A DNA stretch of 46,946 bases from a virus, in the IMG/VR virus record IMGVR_UViG_3300028196_000024, positions 1 to 46,946 of that record; one strand, written 5' to 3'. The notes under the pieces are model-generated. The model was not told the DNA's origin, searched no databases, and was given only the letters and a program-made list of their open reading frames with translations. Below, in pieces: positions 14,162 to 23,112 of the stretch (position 1 is its first letter; each line of letters opens with the position of its first letter). Position numbers and translations under genes: made by a program.

Positions 14162-17100
14162 ATGGCACAATTAATTGATTTAGGAAAACTACGTTTCCAT
14201 TTTGCAGGTGAGTGGGCAAACGGAACAACGTATGAAAGAAATGATATCGTCAAGTATGGCGGTAACGTTTATGTATATACTCACACATTAAAAACAAGCG
14301 GTAATGTACCAACAGATACAGCTTATTGGGCTTTAATGGTAGAAGGCTTTAAGTTTGAAGGTGTATTTGATACAACTACTACTTATCAAGTTGGAGATGC
14401 TGTAAGCCACGGTGGTAAAGTTTATGTGTCTGTTTTAGGTAGCACAGGACAAACACCTCCTAATACTACTTACTGGTCACAATTTGTAGACGGTATTCAA
14501 TATGAAGGTGTTTACAGTAATACAGCCGCTTATCAAAAGAACGACATGGTTACTTATGGTGGCTCTGTTTATATGGCTAAACAAGACACAACAGGAAATT
14601 TACCAACAGTAACAACTTATTGGGATCAATTTGTTGAAGGTATTTCTCCTGAAGGGGTCTATAACAATTCAACCGCGTATGTTCCAGGAGATCTTGTAGC
14701 TTACGGTCCAAACCTTTATCGTGCAATTGCTAATACAACAGGCAACTTGCCAACTGATACAGCTAATTGGGAAACATATGTCGCAGGTACTAAGTTTCAA
14801 GGTGCTTATGATAATGCTACTCAATACTATCTAAATGATATTGTCCTTTACGGAGCCAATGCTTATCGTGCTAAAAATGACGTATCAGCAACTTTACCGC
14901 CCTCAAGTACTTCCGATTGGGAACTTGTAATTGAAGGATTCAGCCATCAAGGGAATTGGTCAAGCTCAACCGCTTATCTAATTAATCAGGTTGTAACTTA
15001 TGGTGGTTCTTTATATAAAGCACTTAGAGATAATAATGCTCAAAACCCTTCTACTCAAACCTCTGATTGGATTCGCTTAAACGGTGGCATTAACAACAGA
15101 GCAACATGGGCAACCACTACTGACTATGATACTGATGATGTTGTTTCTTATGGTGGTAATACTTTTATTGCTCTAGAACCTCACGCTTCAGGTTCTTTTG
15201 CTGCAGATTTGGCTGCTAATAAGTGGCAAAAATTTAGTTCTGGCGTAGATTACAAAGGTGGTTGGGCAACAGGATCTTATTACAAAGTAGATGATATTAT
15301 TAAAGATGGTATTTCAAGCTATATTTGTTTAGTAGATCACCAAGCAGCAACTTTTGCAACAGATGTAGCAGCAGCTAAATGGGAATTCTTTGCAAGAGGT
15401 GCAACAGATGTGTTGCCGGTGGTTACTGCATCAGATACAGGTAGCTCTTTAACAGTTGCAGCAGACGGTATTAACTATGCGTGGATTGGTGCTACTAATT
15501 CAAATAACGTATACTACGTTGCCCCTCATGGTACGGATACTGTAGATTCAGGTCAAGCAATGGCTACACCCTTTGCTTCTATTAAATATGCTTGTGCCAC
15601 AGCTCCAACAAACTCAGTAATTTATGTTAAAAATGGCACTTATGAAGAGCAGCTGCCAATTGTTGTAAAAGATACTCAAGCAATTATTGGTGATTCTCAA
15701 CGTAGTGTTATTGTTCAACCTGAAACTACAGCTGATAATGGCTTCGGTGCAGGTATATCAGATGATGGTACTACACCAAATAACCAATCTCAAATGTTTC
15801 AACTAAGCAATGGTTCTATACTTAAAGGTATGAGTTTTAACGGAATGACTGGTTGGACAGCAGCTGCATCACCGAATCAAGACAATATCGCATCGTCTAC
15901 AGCAAAAGGTATTTGTGTTGCTCTTAACCCTAATAGCCCAGTAACAAGTAAATCACCTTACGTGATGGAGTGTTCTGCTATTGGTAGTGGTTGTATTGGT
16001 GCTTATGTAAATGGCAGTGCTCATTCAAGTGGTAATAAAAGTATGTTATTTCATGCTTATACTGTTATTGCGGATAATGGTGTTGGTTTTTGGATTGCTA
16101 ACGGCGCTAAGGCAGAAGTTGTTTCTTGTTTTACTTATTACTGTTATTTTGGCTATGCAGCTGATCATGGTGCTCAGATACGTGCGCTTAACGGTAATAA
16201 CTCTTATGGTACTTGGGGCGCAGTCTCAGTAGGCTTTGATCAAAGTGAAACAGCATTAACAGGTGCAGTAAAGGGCTCAAGACTTCACGTTGATAATTTT
16301 CAAGTTGCTTCTTTTCAAGTAGGAGAAACAATAACAGGTGGCACTTCTAGTGCAACTGCTGTAGTTACTAACGTTCAACAATCTGCAGGTTATGTCTATG
16401 TAAAAGATGTAACTGGAACATTTCAAGTTAATGAACAGGTTACAGGCGGCACCTCTAGTGGAACTGCTGATGTTGATAGTAATGCCATTCAAGATCAAAG
16501 AGGCTTTGTTATTGTAGCAGATGGATTTGCTTCCACACCTGAACCTGGACGTAGTATCCAGTTTGCAGGTGACACTATTGCTTATGTTATTCAAAGTGTT
16601 TCTGGTACTTATGCGGATGCAACTAGTGAAATGACATTGGTTCTGGCGCAAGAGAAAACAACAGGTTCTGCTGATAATGTAGCTATTACAATACGTAAAG
16701 GCTTTTCACAAATCAGGCTAACAGGCCATGATTTCTTAAGCATTGGTACAGGTGGTTTTACTACAACTAACTATCCTGGAACTCCAACTCAAGCTGCTGC
16801 GCAAGGTAATGAAGTTCAAGAAAATTTCCCTGCTAGGGTTTACTATATTTCAACAGACCAAGATGGTAACTTCCGTGTAGGTGAATATTTTAGAATTGAA
16901 CAGGCTACAGGTAAAGCAACACTTAACGCTAGTGCTTTTGATCTAGCAGGTCTAACTTCACTTAGGCTTGGATCTATTGGTGCTCAACTTGGTGAACAGA
17001 TTAATGAGTTTTCTTCTGATGCAAGTTTATCAGGAAGTTCTAATACAGCAGTACCAACCGAAAATGCGGTTAAAATTTATGCAGATACTAAAGTGGCTAA

Positions 17101-17629
17101 ATCAGGCGATACTATGTCTGGCGTTCTTGCAATGGGCGCTAATAAAATCACTGGCCTTGCTGCTCCAACTGATGCTAATGACGCGACTAATAAAACCTAT
17201 GCAGATACTAAAGTAACCAAAGCAGGTGACTCCATGTCTGGTGATCTTGCTATGGGTTCTAATAAAGTTACAGGTCTTAGTGCGCCAACTGATGCTAATG
17301 ATGCAACTACTAAGACTTATGTAGATACTGAAATAGTTGCAGGTGCTCAAAATCAAACTGTTACGATTGTTAGTGGGAATACAACTTTAACTTTAGGACA
17401 AGTATTTGCTGTAGATGGTGCTCATACAGTCACTCTCCCTGCCAGTGCAACAGCAGGCGATACAATTAAAATCATAGATGTTTCAGGGGCAGCAAGCACA
17501 GCAAACATTACCGTTGCACGAAACAGTAACAATATTGCAGGTTCAGCAAACGATCTTACTATAGACGTAAATAATGCTGGAGTAGAACTTGTATATATCA
17601 ATTCAACTTATGGTTGGGGAGTATTATAA
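14162..17629 (+). CDS. Large tail fibre: carbohydrate-binding repeats plus beta-helix
   Basis: An 1155-residue fibre. Residues about 10-412 hold eight tandem repeats of 49-52 residues with the pattern G-x-W/Y...Y-x-x-x-D-x-V-x-Y-G-G-x-x-Y...YW, like ChtBD3/CBM5-type sugar-binding modules. Residues about 440-700 start NNVYYVAPHGTD and TPFASIKYAC and form a right-handed beta-helix of the pectate-lyase type. Two VGETITGGTSSATA-like repeats follow. Near 920-980 is AFDLAGLTSLRLGSIGAQLG, known from marine phage fibres, then two fibre repeats (see 17081) and a beta tail. It likely binds host surface glycans. Confidence 0.9.
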   Translation: MAQLIDLGKLRFHFAGEWANGTTYERNDIVKYGGNVYVYTHTLKTSGNVPTDTAYWALMVEGFKFEGVFDTTTTYQVGDAVSHGGKVYVSVLGSTGQTPPNTTYWSQFVDGIQYEGVYSNTAAYQKNDMVTYGGSVYMAKQDTTGNLPTVTTYWDQFVEGISPEGVYNNSTAYVPGDLVAYGPNLYRAIANTTGNLPTDTANWETYVAGTKFQGAYDNATQYYLNDIVLYGANAYRAKNDVSATLPPSSTSDWELVIEGFSHQGNWSSSTAYLINQVVTYGGSLYKALRDNNAQNPSTQTSDWIRLNGGINNRATWATTTDYDTDDVVSYGGNTFIALEPHASGSFAADLAANKWQKFSSGVDYKGGWATGSYYKVDDIIKDGISSYICLVDHQAATFATDVAAAKWEFFARGATDVLPVVTASDTGSSLTVAADGINYAWIGATNSNNVYYVAPHGTDTVDSGQAMATPFASIKYACATAPTNSVIYVKNGTYEEQLPIVVKDTQAIIGDSQRSVIVQPETTADNGFGAGISDDGTTPNNQSQMFQLSNGSILKGMSFNGMTGWTAAASPNQDNIASSTAKGICVALNPNSPVTSKSPYVMECSAIGSGCIGAYVNGSAHSSGNKSMLFHAYTVIADNGVGFWIANGAKAEVVSCFTYYCYFGYAADHGAQIRALNGNNSYGTWGAVSVGFDQSETALTGAVKGSRLHVDNFQVASFQVGETITGGTSSATAVVTNVQQSAGYVYVKDVTGTFQVNEQVTGGTSSGTADVDSNAIQDQRGFVIVADGFASTPEPGRSIQFAGDTIAYVIQSVSGTYADATSEMTLVLAQEKTTGSADNVAITIRKGFSQIRLTGHDFLSIGTGGFTTTNYPGTPTQAAAQGNEVQENFPARVYYISTDQDGNFRVGEYFRIEQATGKATLNASAFDLAGLTSLRLGSIGAQLGEQINEFSSDASLSGSSNTAVPTENAVKIYADTKVAKSGDTMSGVLAMGANKITGLAAPTDANDATNKTYADTKVTKAGDSMSGDLAMGSNKVTGLSAPTDANDATTKTYVDTEIVAGAQNQTVTIVSGNTTLTLGQVFAVDGAHTVTLPASATAGDTIKIIDVSGAASTANITVARNSNNIAGSANDLTIDVNNAGVELVYINSTYGWGVL
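17081..17320 (+). repeat. Two tandem 120-bp fibre repeats
   Basis: GCAGATACTAAAGT begins at 17081 and again at 17201, giving an exact 120-bp period (40 residues, each with SGDxMSGxLAMGxNKxTGL and APTDANDATxKTY). The copies differ mainly at third codon positions, so the duplication is old and kept by selection. It is the classic phage tail-fibre repeat and a likely place for recombination. Confidence 0.85.
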
Positions 17630-17630
17630 T

Positions 17631-19079
17631 ATGACATCACTTTCAACACTTTTCGGTGGTGGTAGCTCAGGAGGAGCCGATCCTTTGCAAGAAGGTCTAC
17701 CTGTTGTCGCTCTTTATGGCGGCGATTTTAATCAAAATTGGGATGTTCGACTACACAAAGTTCACAGTGGAGAACTTGTAGGTTCTCCTTGGGCTGCAAT
17801 CACTAACAGCACTGCAAGCTATGCTCATGGTCAGTCTCACATACAGATGTTTGGGTACAACGGGGATCACGGTAATTTATCCAACCAGTTCAGTTCTCAA
17901 GGCTATACTAATTATCAACACTTTACCCAAAGCTTATATCAAAACGATCACTACCCTTACGCTTTGTTTGGCAGTTGTTCTTCTGAAGGTCGTTTAGGTA
18001 TGCATTCTTTTCATACCAGTGACTATTATGAAAAAGTTTATCGTAGAATTAATGTTATTTCTAAAAAAGGAAGACGTCCGCGTAGACAATTCAATATAGC
18101 TAATGGAGTGTTTACTGAAACTAACTTTAATAGTAATTACGGGCTTAAAAGTTCTGTAGATTTAAGTAGTACTTATTTTACCCCACAAGGCTTGCCAACT
18201 TCAAGCAGTCAAAATTATGGATCGGCGTGTTATAATCAAAATACTAAGACTTTAGCCGTATACTATTCAAGTAGCAACAGCACGAATACTGGGCGAGTTT
18301 ATATGTTCCGTAGTACTTTAGACTTAATGGATGAAGCTACTTGCCCAACTACTAAAGATTTTTGTGATGCTGCTACTATTAACTACATTACAACTGGAAA
18401 TGTTAGTAATTGGGGTTTTAATAGTCTGAATTATAATCTTAATATGATGTTAGGGGATAATGACCATGTAATTTTTAATGCTAGAAACAGTAGCTCGAAT
18501 CGCCTTTTTATCGAAGATTGTTCCTCAACATCAAACGTAACTACTGCTGCAGCTCAGCCAGAAAGTGAAAGGTCAGAAGGTAATACAACATCTTATGGTC
18601 CAGAGCAAGGCCTTATGTATCGTGCAAGGATGCAAATGTCTTGGGATGGTGAATGGGTAATGATGTATAGTCCTTACTACTATTATGGCAGCGGTTTGTC
18701 TGCTTATGTCATTTCTGTTAAAAATCCAAGAAAGATGTCGTATGTTAATATAACTCAAACTTCAGGCGGCGGTGCATTACTGCCTTCTGGTAGAAGCGGT
18801 TTTAAATACCTTAATGGTCTAAACACAGATAGTCAACCAGTACAAAGTTGGAGTCTTGATCTTTCAAGCACTGGCCATGATCATACTACTAACTTTGTTT
18901 ATGCGCCTCCTAATTATACAGCTACTAATGATATGACAAGTGTAGCTAACTGGACAGGAACACTTCAGAACAGCCTTGGAAACTACGCTTTCCAGTATCC
19001 AGGTTATTGGTACTCAACAAGTTATCCAAGATTTATGACAGTTAATCATTGGAAAGTAGAAGGAAATTATCAAGTATGA
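17631..19079 (+). CDS. Receptor-region tail protein, 482 residues
   Basis: Starts at ATG 17631 right after the fibre stop; the upstream in-frame ATG at 17589 is inside the fibre gene. It begins MTSLSTLFGGGSSGG, a leader seen on fibre-tip proteins. The body is beta-rich with many Ser/Asn/Tyr (RVYMFRSTLDLMDEAT, DNDHVIFNARNSSSN, MQMSWDGEWVMMYSPYYY), which suggests a beta-propeller-like receptor-binding domain. It ends by overlapping the next gene (ATGA). No known enzyme motif. A tip adhesin is the best reading. Confidence 0.75.
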   Translation: MTSLSTLFGGGSSGGADPLQEGLPVVALYGGDFNQNWDVRLHKVHSGELVGSPWAAITNSTASYAHGQSHIQMFGYNGDHGNLSNQFSSQGYTNYQHFTQSLYQNDHYPYALFGSCSSEGRLGMHSFHTSDYYEKVYRRINVISKKGRRPRRQFNIANGVFTETNFNSNYGLKSSVDLSSTYFTPQGLPTSSSQNYGSACYNQNTKTLAVYYSSSNSTNTGRVYMFRSTLDLMDEATCPTTKDFCDAATINYITTGNVSNWGFNSLNYNLNMMLGDNDHVIFNARNSSSNRLFIEDCSSTSNVTTAAAQPESERSEGNTTSYGPEQGLMYRARMQMSWDGEWVMMYSPYYYYGSGLSAYVISVKNPRKMSYVNITQTSGGGALLPSGRSGFKYLNGLNTDSQPVQSWSLDLSSTGHDHTTNFVYAPPNYTATNDMTSVANWTGTLQNSLGNYAFQYPGYWYSTSYPRFMTVNHWKVEGNYQV

Positions 19080-19312
19080 AACTAGCATATTTTAACGAAC
19101 AAGGTAAGTTTTGGTGTTGGGCTGAAGATCAAACTCCAGGACCAAATGATGTTAATATTTCTGCGGAAATAGATGAAAATCATGCTTTGTGGAGATATAA
19201 TTATAATACAGAAACAGATTCTGTAGAAATATATCAACCTACACTGAACACAGCAGAAGCAGAAGCACAGTTAGAGATTGATTTAGCTGCTGAAGCTGCT
19301 GAAGAAGAGTAA
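19076..19312 (+). CDS. Small acidic protein, possible fibre chaperone, 78 residues
   Basis: Translationally coupled (ATGA) to the adhesin gene at 17631; the in-frame ATG at 19049 is rejected because it lies well inside that gene. The product has a compact N-terminal domain (MKLAYFNEQGKFWCWAEDQ) and a very acidic Ala/Glu C-terminal helix. A small gene directly after a fibre adhesin is often a fibre assembly chaperone. The role here is inferred from position. Confidence 0.6.
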   Translation: MKLAYFNEQGKFWCWAEDQTPGPNDVNISAEIDENHALWRYNYNTETDSVEIYQPTLNTAEAEAQLEIDLAAEAAEEE

Positions 19313-19313
19313 A

Positions 19314-19841
19314 ATGGCACTAAGAGATCATATAAAAGAAAATCATGATCTCGCCGAGAAACACCCTTTTGTAAAACTTTTGTTTTCAGGGGGTGTTTCT
19401 ACCCACATCTATGCAGACTATTTATTAAACCAGTATTTAATGTATTTAAAATTAGAGACTCTGCTAGAGCATTACGGGTTACTCCAAGGCGTAGAGACTG
19501 TTAAAAGATCTAAGTTAATGTTAGATGATTTCCATGAACTTAAATTTAATGCAAAAGTTTATAATGTTACTTATAAATATGTAAGTTATTTAGATACAGT
19601 ATCAAAAGAAAACTTAATGGCGCACATGTACGTGCGGCACTTTGGAGATTTATTTGGTGGACAACTTATGAAAAAGGTTGTTCCAGGATCAGGGTCTATG
19701 TATGAATTTGAAGATAGATCCAACCTTATTAAAAAATTAAGAGAGCGTTTAGACGATAATTTAGCAGATGAAGCCAACAAAGTAATGCTTTGGGCTATAG
19801 ATTTATTTCAGGAGTTAGCAGATGAGCATGATATTCGATAG
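19314..19841 (+). CDS. ho: Heme oxygenase
   Basis: A 175-residue all-helical protein of the heme oxygenase family, which cleaves heme to biliverdin IXalpha, CO and Fe2+ using reduced ferredoxin. The N-terminus LRDHIKENHDLAEKHPFVK aligns with the proximal-helix region of cyanobacterial HO1 (LREGTKKSHSMAEN), placing the heme-ligand His at His11. The distal-helix signature appears as YVRHFGDLFGGQLMKK (GDLSGGQ in HO1). It is shorter than the roughly 230-240 residues of HO1, as in other marine phage versions. It overlaps by 20 bases with the bilin reductase that would use its product. Confidence 0.92.
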   Translation: MALRDHIKENHDLAEKHPFVKLLFSGGVSTHIYADYLLNQYLMYLKLETLLEHYGLLQGVETVKRSKLMLDDFHELKFNAKVYNVTYKYVSYLDTVSKENLMAHMYVRHFGDLFGGQLMKKVVPGSGSMYEFEDRSNLIKKLRERLDDNLADEANKVMLWAIDLFQELADEHDIR

Positions 19842-20472
19842 CTTAGAAAAAGTTCATAAAGATATAATCGATATACTTTCTAAGTACACTGAAGTAAAGG
19901 AAGATCATGAATTTTCGTGGCCAAATTATGTTTATAAAGACAAAAAATTTAGACGAGCACATCTTGATATTGTTGATGCAAGAGATACAAAGAATCTTTA
20001 TATGTTACATCTTTGTGTATTTCCACATACCAAAGACCCTGCACCGATATTTGGATTCGATATAATTGCAGGACCAAGAAAAGTAACAGGGGCTTTTCAT
20101 GACTTTAGTCCTGTAGCAACAGATCATTGGTTATTAGACTGGTTTGAAAGTAACGCTAAAAAATTTAAAGCAAGTAAAGAAAGAGAATTACCTGATTGGG
20201 CAAAAGCTATTTTTAGTGGTAATATGATTGCAGCAGGTAATGTTAGATCTGAAGAAGAACTTAATAAAATATTAAAATTAATTATATCTAACCTTGAATT
20301 CTATTTAAATAATATAGGAGAAGTTAGTAAAACTAATTTTAAAATGAAACAAAACTTTTATTGCGAAAAACAAAAAGAAAACCCCCATACACCTAAAGTA
20401 ATGACCTCTCTTGGTTTAGACCCCGAAGAAGTTCGTCTTTTTATACAAGAAGGGTTGTTCCCAGAAATATAA
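19822..20472 (+). CDS. pcyX: Ferredoxin-dependent bilin reductase, PcyX-like
   Basis: A 216-residue member of the PcyA/PebS/PcyX family that reduces biliverdin. Residues 47-50 HLDI carry Asp49 where PcyA has Glu76. LHLCVFP gives His63 (PcyA His88), and FHDFSPV gives Asp94 (PcyA Asp105). FGFDIIAG, ELPDWAK and the C-terminal YCEKQKENPHTPKVM are family hallmarks. Glu-to-Asp at the 76 position fits the viral PcyX group, reported to make phycoerythrobilin. AGGAG upstream of ATG 19822 selects that start over 19828. No bilin-binding protein is seen nearby. Confidence 0.9.
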   Translation: MSMIFDSLEKVHKDIIDILSKYTEVKEDHEFSWPNYVYKDKKFRRAHLDIVDARDTKNLYMLHLCVFPHTKDPAPIFGFDIIAGPRKVTGAFHDFSPVATDHWLLDWFESNAKKFKASKERELPDWAKAIFSGNMIAAGNVRSEEELNKILKLIISNLEFYLNNIGEVSKTNFKMKQNFYCEKQKENPHTPKVMTSLGLDPEEVRLFIQEGLFPEI

Positions 20473-20481
20473 AGGAATTTC

Positions 20482-21165
20482 ATGTCAAAAAGAAGATCTC
20501 GTTACGCTCTAAAAAACAATGTACATAGCATAGGTTTTCATGTTATACCTAAAAATGAAAAACAAAATAGACTTATTCGATCTATTCAAATGTATCCTAT
20601 TGTTGTTACTATTGGCTGTGCAGGTACAGGTAAAACATACTGTAGCACAGGTGCAATTGCCTCGTTATACCAAAAAGGTAATTATGAAAAAATTGTAATA
20701 ACCAGAGCAAACGTTCCAACTGGAAAAACTTTAGGGCATTTTCCTGGAACTATACAAGATAAAATGACACCTTGGCTTATGCCTATGTTAGAAGTATTAG
20801 AAGAAGCTTTTAGTAAAGAAAAATATAAATACATGTTAAATAAAGGTGAAATTGAGATTCAACCTATTGAAACCATTAGAGGACGTTCTTATAAGAACTC
20901 TTTGGTATTAGTAGATGAAGCTCAAAATCTATCTATAGAAGAATTAAAAGCTATTACAACAAGACTAGGGGAAAATTCTAAATTAGTATTAATGGGTGAT
21001 CCAGCACAGTCAGATGTTAAAAACGGACAAGACTTGATGACATTTTGTAGTCACGTAGAAAGATCAGGAATTCTTTTACCTGTAATAGAGTTTACTGTAA
21101 AAGATATTGTAAGAAGTGATATCGTAGCCGAACTAGTCAAAATGTTTATAAAAGAAAAGATATAA
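20482..21165 (+). CDS. phoH: PhoH-like P-loop ATPase
   Basis: A 227-residue protein with Walker A GCAGTGKT (residues 45-52), TRANVPTGKTLGHFPG, and Walker B LVLVDEAQN (Asp145, Glu146), followed by MGDPAQSD and a closing FTVKDIVRSDIV, all hallmarks of PhoH. It is common in marine phages. Its cellular role is unsettled, with phosphate stress or RNA metabolism proposed. AAAGGAATTTC precedes the ATG. It is the last gene of the heme/bilin segment before the tail-tip module. Confidence 0.95.
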   Translation: MSKRRSRYALKNNVHSIGFHVIPKNEKQNRLIRSIQMYPIVVTIGCAGTGKTYCSTGAIASLYQKGNYEKIVITRANVPTGKTLGHFPGTIQDKMTPWLMPMLEVLEEAFSKEKYKYMLNKGEIEIQPIETIRGRSYKNSLVLVDEAQNLSIEELKAITTRLGENSKLVLMGDPAQSDVKNGQDLMTFCSHVERSGILLPVIEFTVKDIVRSDIVAELVKMFIKEKI

Positions 21166-21170
21166 TGATT

Positions 21171-21215
21171 TCTAGGGGTTATAATACCTGACGTTAAAGA
21201 AGGTTAGCCCCTAGA
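21171..21215 (+). terminator. 11-bp stem with the 17-bp motif in its loop
   Basis: TCTAGGGGTTA (21171-21181) pairs with TAGCCCCTAGA starting at 21205 (one G-U). The 23-base loop consists almost entirely of the repeated motif at 21185. It lies right after phoH and before the tail-tip genes. No T run follows, so as a terminator it would be weak; it may instead present the motif or protect RNA ends. The structure is certain, the function is not. Confidence 0.55.
21185..21201 (+). promoter_or_regulatory. 17-bp repeated motif, copy 3 (candidate phage promoter)
   Basis: TACCTGACGTTAAAGAA, one mismatch to the other three copies. It is fully intergenic, 33 bases before the first tail-tip gene, and lies in the loop of an 11-bp stem. 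Its intergenic position shows that the conservation is not due to coding. Confidence 0.7.
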
Positions 21216-21233
21216 TATACTTAAGGTATTGTT

Positions 21234-21677
21234 ATGTATTATAATGAAAAAGAAATAAATTATGCTTTAATTAAAGCTACAAAGATTATTAATGAACGAA
21301 CTAAACATCTAGAAAAATTTACTTGGGGATATAATGATTGCTTTTGCTTTCTTATTGAATATGATAAGGCACTAAAAGGTAAGAAATCACAAGCAACTAA
21401 AATTAATTTAGAATATAATAATGCAAAAGAATATCTACGAGAATTACGTAAAAAAGGGCATACCTTAAAATCTTTTGCAGAGTATTGTAATTATGAAATA
21501 AGAAAAGATTTAAGACCAAAATTTGGTGATATAGCTTATCAAAATGGATCTGCAATAATTGCAGGAAATGGTCACTGGGTCACAACCGATGAAAATAATC
21601 TGGGAGTAAAAAAAGGCAGACGGTATCATTTTTTAGATCGTCACTTAAGTCTTTTAGCCAGACCATTAAGGAGTTAA
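21234..21677 (+). CDS. Tail-tip NlpC/P60-like cysteine peptidase
   Basis: A 147-residue protein with WGYNDCFCF (Cys36), GDIAY and GNGHW (His114), the order expected for a Cys-His papain-like NlpC/P60 or DUF6950-type hydrolase. In lambda-like tails such a protein (gpK) sits in the tail tip and may cut peptidoglycan during DNA entry. It is the first gene of the tail-tip module and follows motif copy 3. The assignment is by motif and position; overall similarity to known families is modest. Confidence 0.75.
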   Translation: MYYNEKEINYALIKATKIINERTKHLEKFTWGYNDCFCFLIEYDKALKGKKSQATKINLEYNNAKEYLRELRKKGHTLKSFAEYCNYEIRKDLRPKFGDIAYQNGSAIIAGNGHWVTTDENNLGVKKGRRYHFLDRHLSLLARPLRS

Positions 21678-21679
21678 TT

Positions 21680-22546
21680 ATGAAGAAATATCAATTTGAA
21701 GGCTATGATATTGCCACCCCTTTTACTATTGTTTCTAATGAACCAATGTTTGACATTGATGCAATATCTCTTAAAAAACAGCGTTCATCTCAAGGAGTTC
21801 AACGTTGGGAGCTTGGCTTTAATCTTGTTCCTACTAATGAACCCTCTTCTCTTTTATTAAATATTATCGATTTTGACGATGTTAAATCTATGCCTATGCC
21901 TCAATTGAATGATGTAAATAAAAGAGTAGGAACTACTACAGGAAGCTCTCCTACGACAACAACTTATACTGTGACAGCTTCAGGCGGTAAGTTTTATATT
22001 GACGGTAATCAAAACCCTACTTTAACCTTTGTTGAAGGTAATACTTATATCTTTGATCAAAGCGATAGCTCGAATAGCACACATCCTCTTAGATTTTCAA
22101 CAAACTCTAATGGAAGCCCTCAGTACACAACAGGAGTCACTGTAAATGGCACTCAAGGTCAAGCAGGAGCTAATACTACTATTGTTGTAGCTAGTGGAGC
22201 ACCTTCGACTTTATATTACTATTGCACGAATCACGCCAACATGGGTAATTCTATAACGGTTAATGCTGCATCTGGAACTACAATAAACTATCCTAAAGGA
22301 GCTTTTATTACAGGCACTAAAACTGTAAATTCTGTTACTAATTATAAAGTTTATATGATCAAATCAGATGCAAGTTCAGTAGTAGACTCAAATCTTTATC
22401 CAACACCTCTTTCTGGAACCACTTACTCTACAGTAGCTAATGCTACTATTAGATATTATAGAGATATATCTGACGTAAGAGGAATAACTTTTAGCGATGG
22501 TGTTTTAGCAGATACAGGTTCTATAAATATTATCGAGGCTGTGTAA
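21680..22546 (+). CDS. Tail-tip protein with inserted cupredoxin-like domain
   Basis: A 288-residue protein between the NlpC-like and L-like tail-tip genes, AAGGAGT upstream. Residues 1-85 (SLKKQRSSQGVQRWELGFNL) form a tail-tip domain. Residues about 94-197 are a separate beta domain with FYIDGNQNPTLTFVEGNTY, STHPLRFS (His135) and YYYCTNHANMG (Cys182, His185, Met188). His, Cys, His, Met in that order is the type 1 copper ligand set of plastocyanin-like proteins. The tail-tip fold resumes afterwards. Copper binding is inferred from residues only. Confidence 0.75.
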   Translation: MKKYQFEGYDIATPFTIVSNEPMFDIDAISLKKQRSSQGVQRWELGFNLVPTNEPSSLLLNIIDFDDVKSMPMPQLNDVNKRVGTTTGSSPTTTTYTVTASGGKFYIDGNQNPTLTFVEGNTYIFDQSDSSNSTHPLRFSTNSNGSPQYTTGVTVNGTQGQAGANTTIVVASGAPSTLYYYCTNHANMGNSITVNAASGTTINYPKGAFITGTKTVNSVTNYKVYMIKSDASSVVDSNLYPTPLSGTTYSTVANATIRYYRDISDVRGITFSDGVLADTGSINIIEAV

Positions 22547-23112
22547 TGAAGACATTTAGTACAGCTGTTCAAAATATAATTAATCAAAATCAGATAAACT
22601 TTTTCTTCTTAGTTGATTTAGATTTTAACACTCATTATAGGCTTTCTTCTTTGCCCTATGATGTAGATTACAATGGGAATACCTACACAGCTAATAGCGC
22701 TTTACTTGAAGTAGATTCACCTAAATTTTCTTCTGTTGTTGATAGGGAATCCTATCGAGTTGTTATTGCAGAAGACGATAGCAACACTTTTAAAGCTGAA
22801 ATTGACGATAATGTAGTAGGAAAAGGTATTGAAGTTAGAATCGGATTTCTTGATTCTAATGATGAACCAATATTGTCTCCTGTTAGTGATGTTCTTTTAG
22901 CTTATAAAGGATTTGTTGATAGCCCAAGTATTCAAAATAATTTCGAATCAAAAATAATTACATTTGAAGGAACGTCTCCCATGTCGGATTTAGATATGGT
23001 AATTCCTTTTATTGGTTCTAGAGACGGTATTAAACAAAAGAGTTCAAATGATACTAGCTTTGAAAATCTATATGGAGATTCGGTTATTAAGTTAAAGTGG
23101 GGTAAGATCTAA
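22546..23112 (+). CDS. Minor tail protein, lambda L-like position
   Basis: A 188-residue protein with the beta-rich pattern of distal tail proteins: YRLSSLPYDVDYNGNTYTAN, then FEGTSPMSDLDMVIPF, SSNDTSFENLYG, and the ending LKWGK. The ending and the order of genes (NlpC, this, J-like) fit the DUF1833/DUF2163 group near gpJ. It would connect tape-measure end and central tip. Starts with a one-base overlap. Confidence 0.8.
   Translation: MKTFSTAVQNIINQNQINFFFLVDLDFNTHYRLSSLPYDVDYNGNTYTANSALLEVDSPKFSSVVDRESYRVVIAEDDSNTFKAEIDDNVVGKGIEVRIGFLDSNDEPILSPVSDVLLAYKGFVDSPSIQNNFESKIITFEGTSPMSDLDMVIPFIGSRDGIKQKSSNDTSFENLYGDSVIKLKWGKI

Noticed and set aside
16277-16651. Open frame on the - strand in the fibre gene
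   Set aside because: Complement of Thr/Ser-rich fibre codons; Cys/Asn/Arg-rich artefact with no family features.
17589-17630. Earlier ATG for the receptor-region tail protein
   Set aside because: It lies in fibre coding sequence, whereas ATG 17631 begins the MTSLSTLFGGG leader right after the fibre stop.
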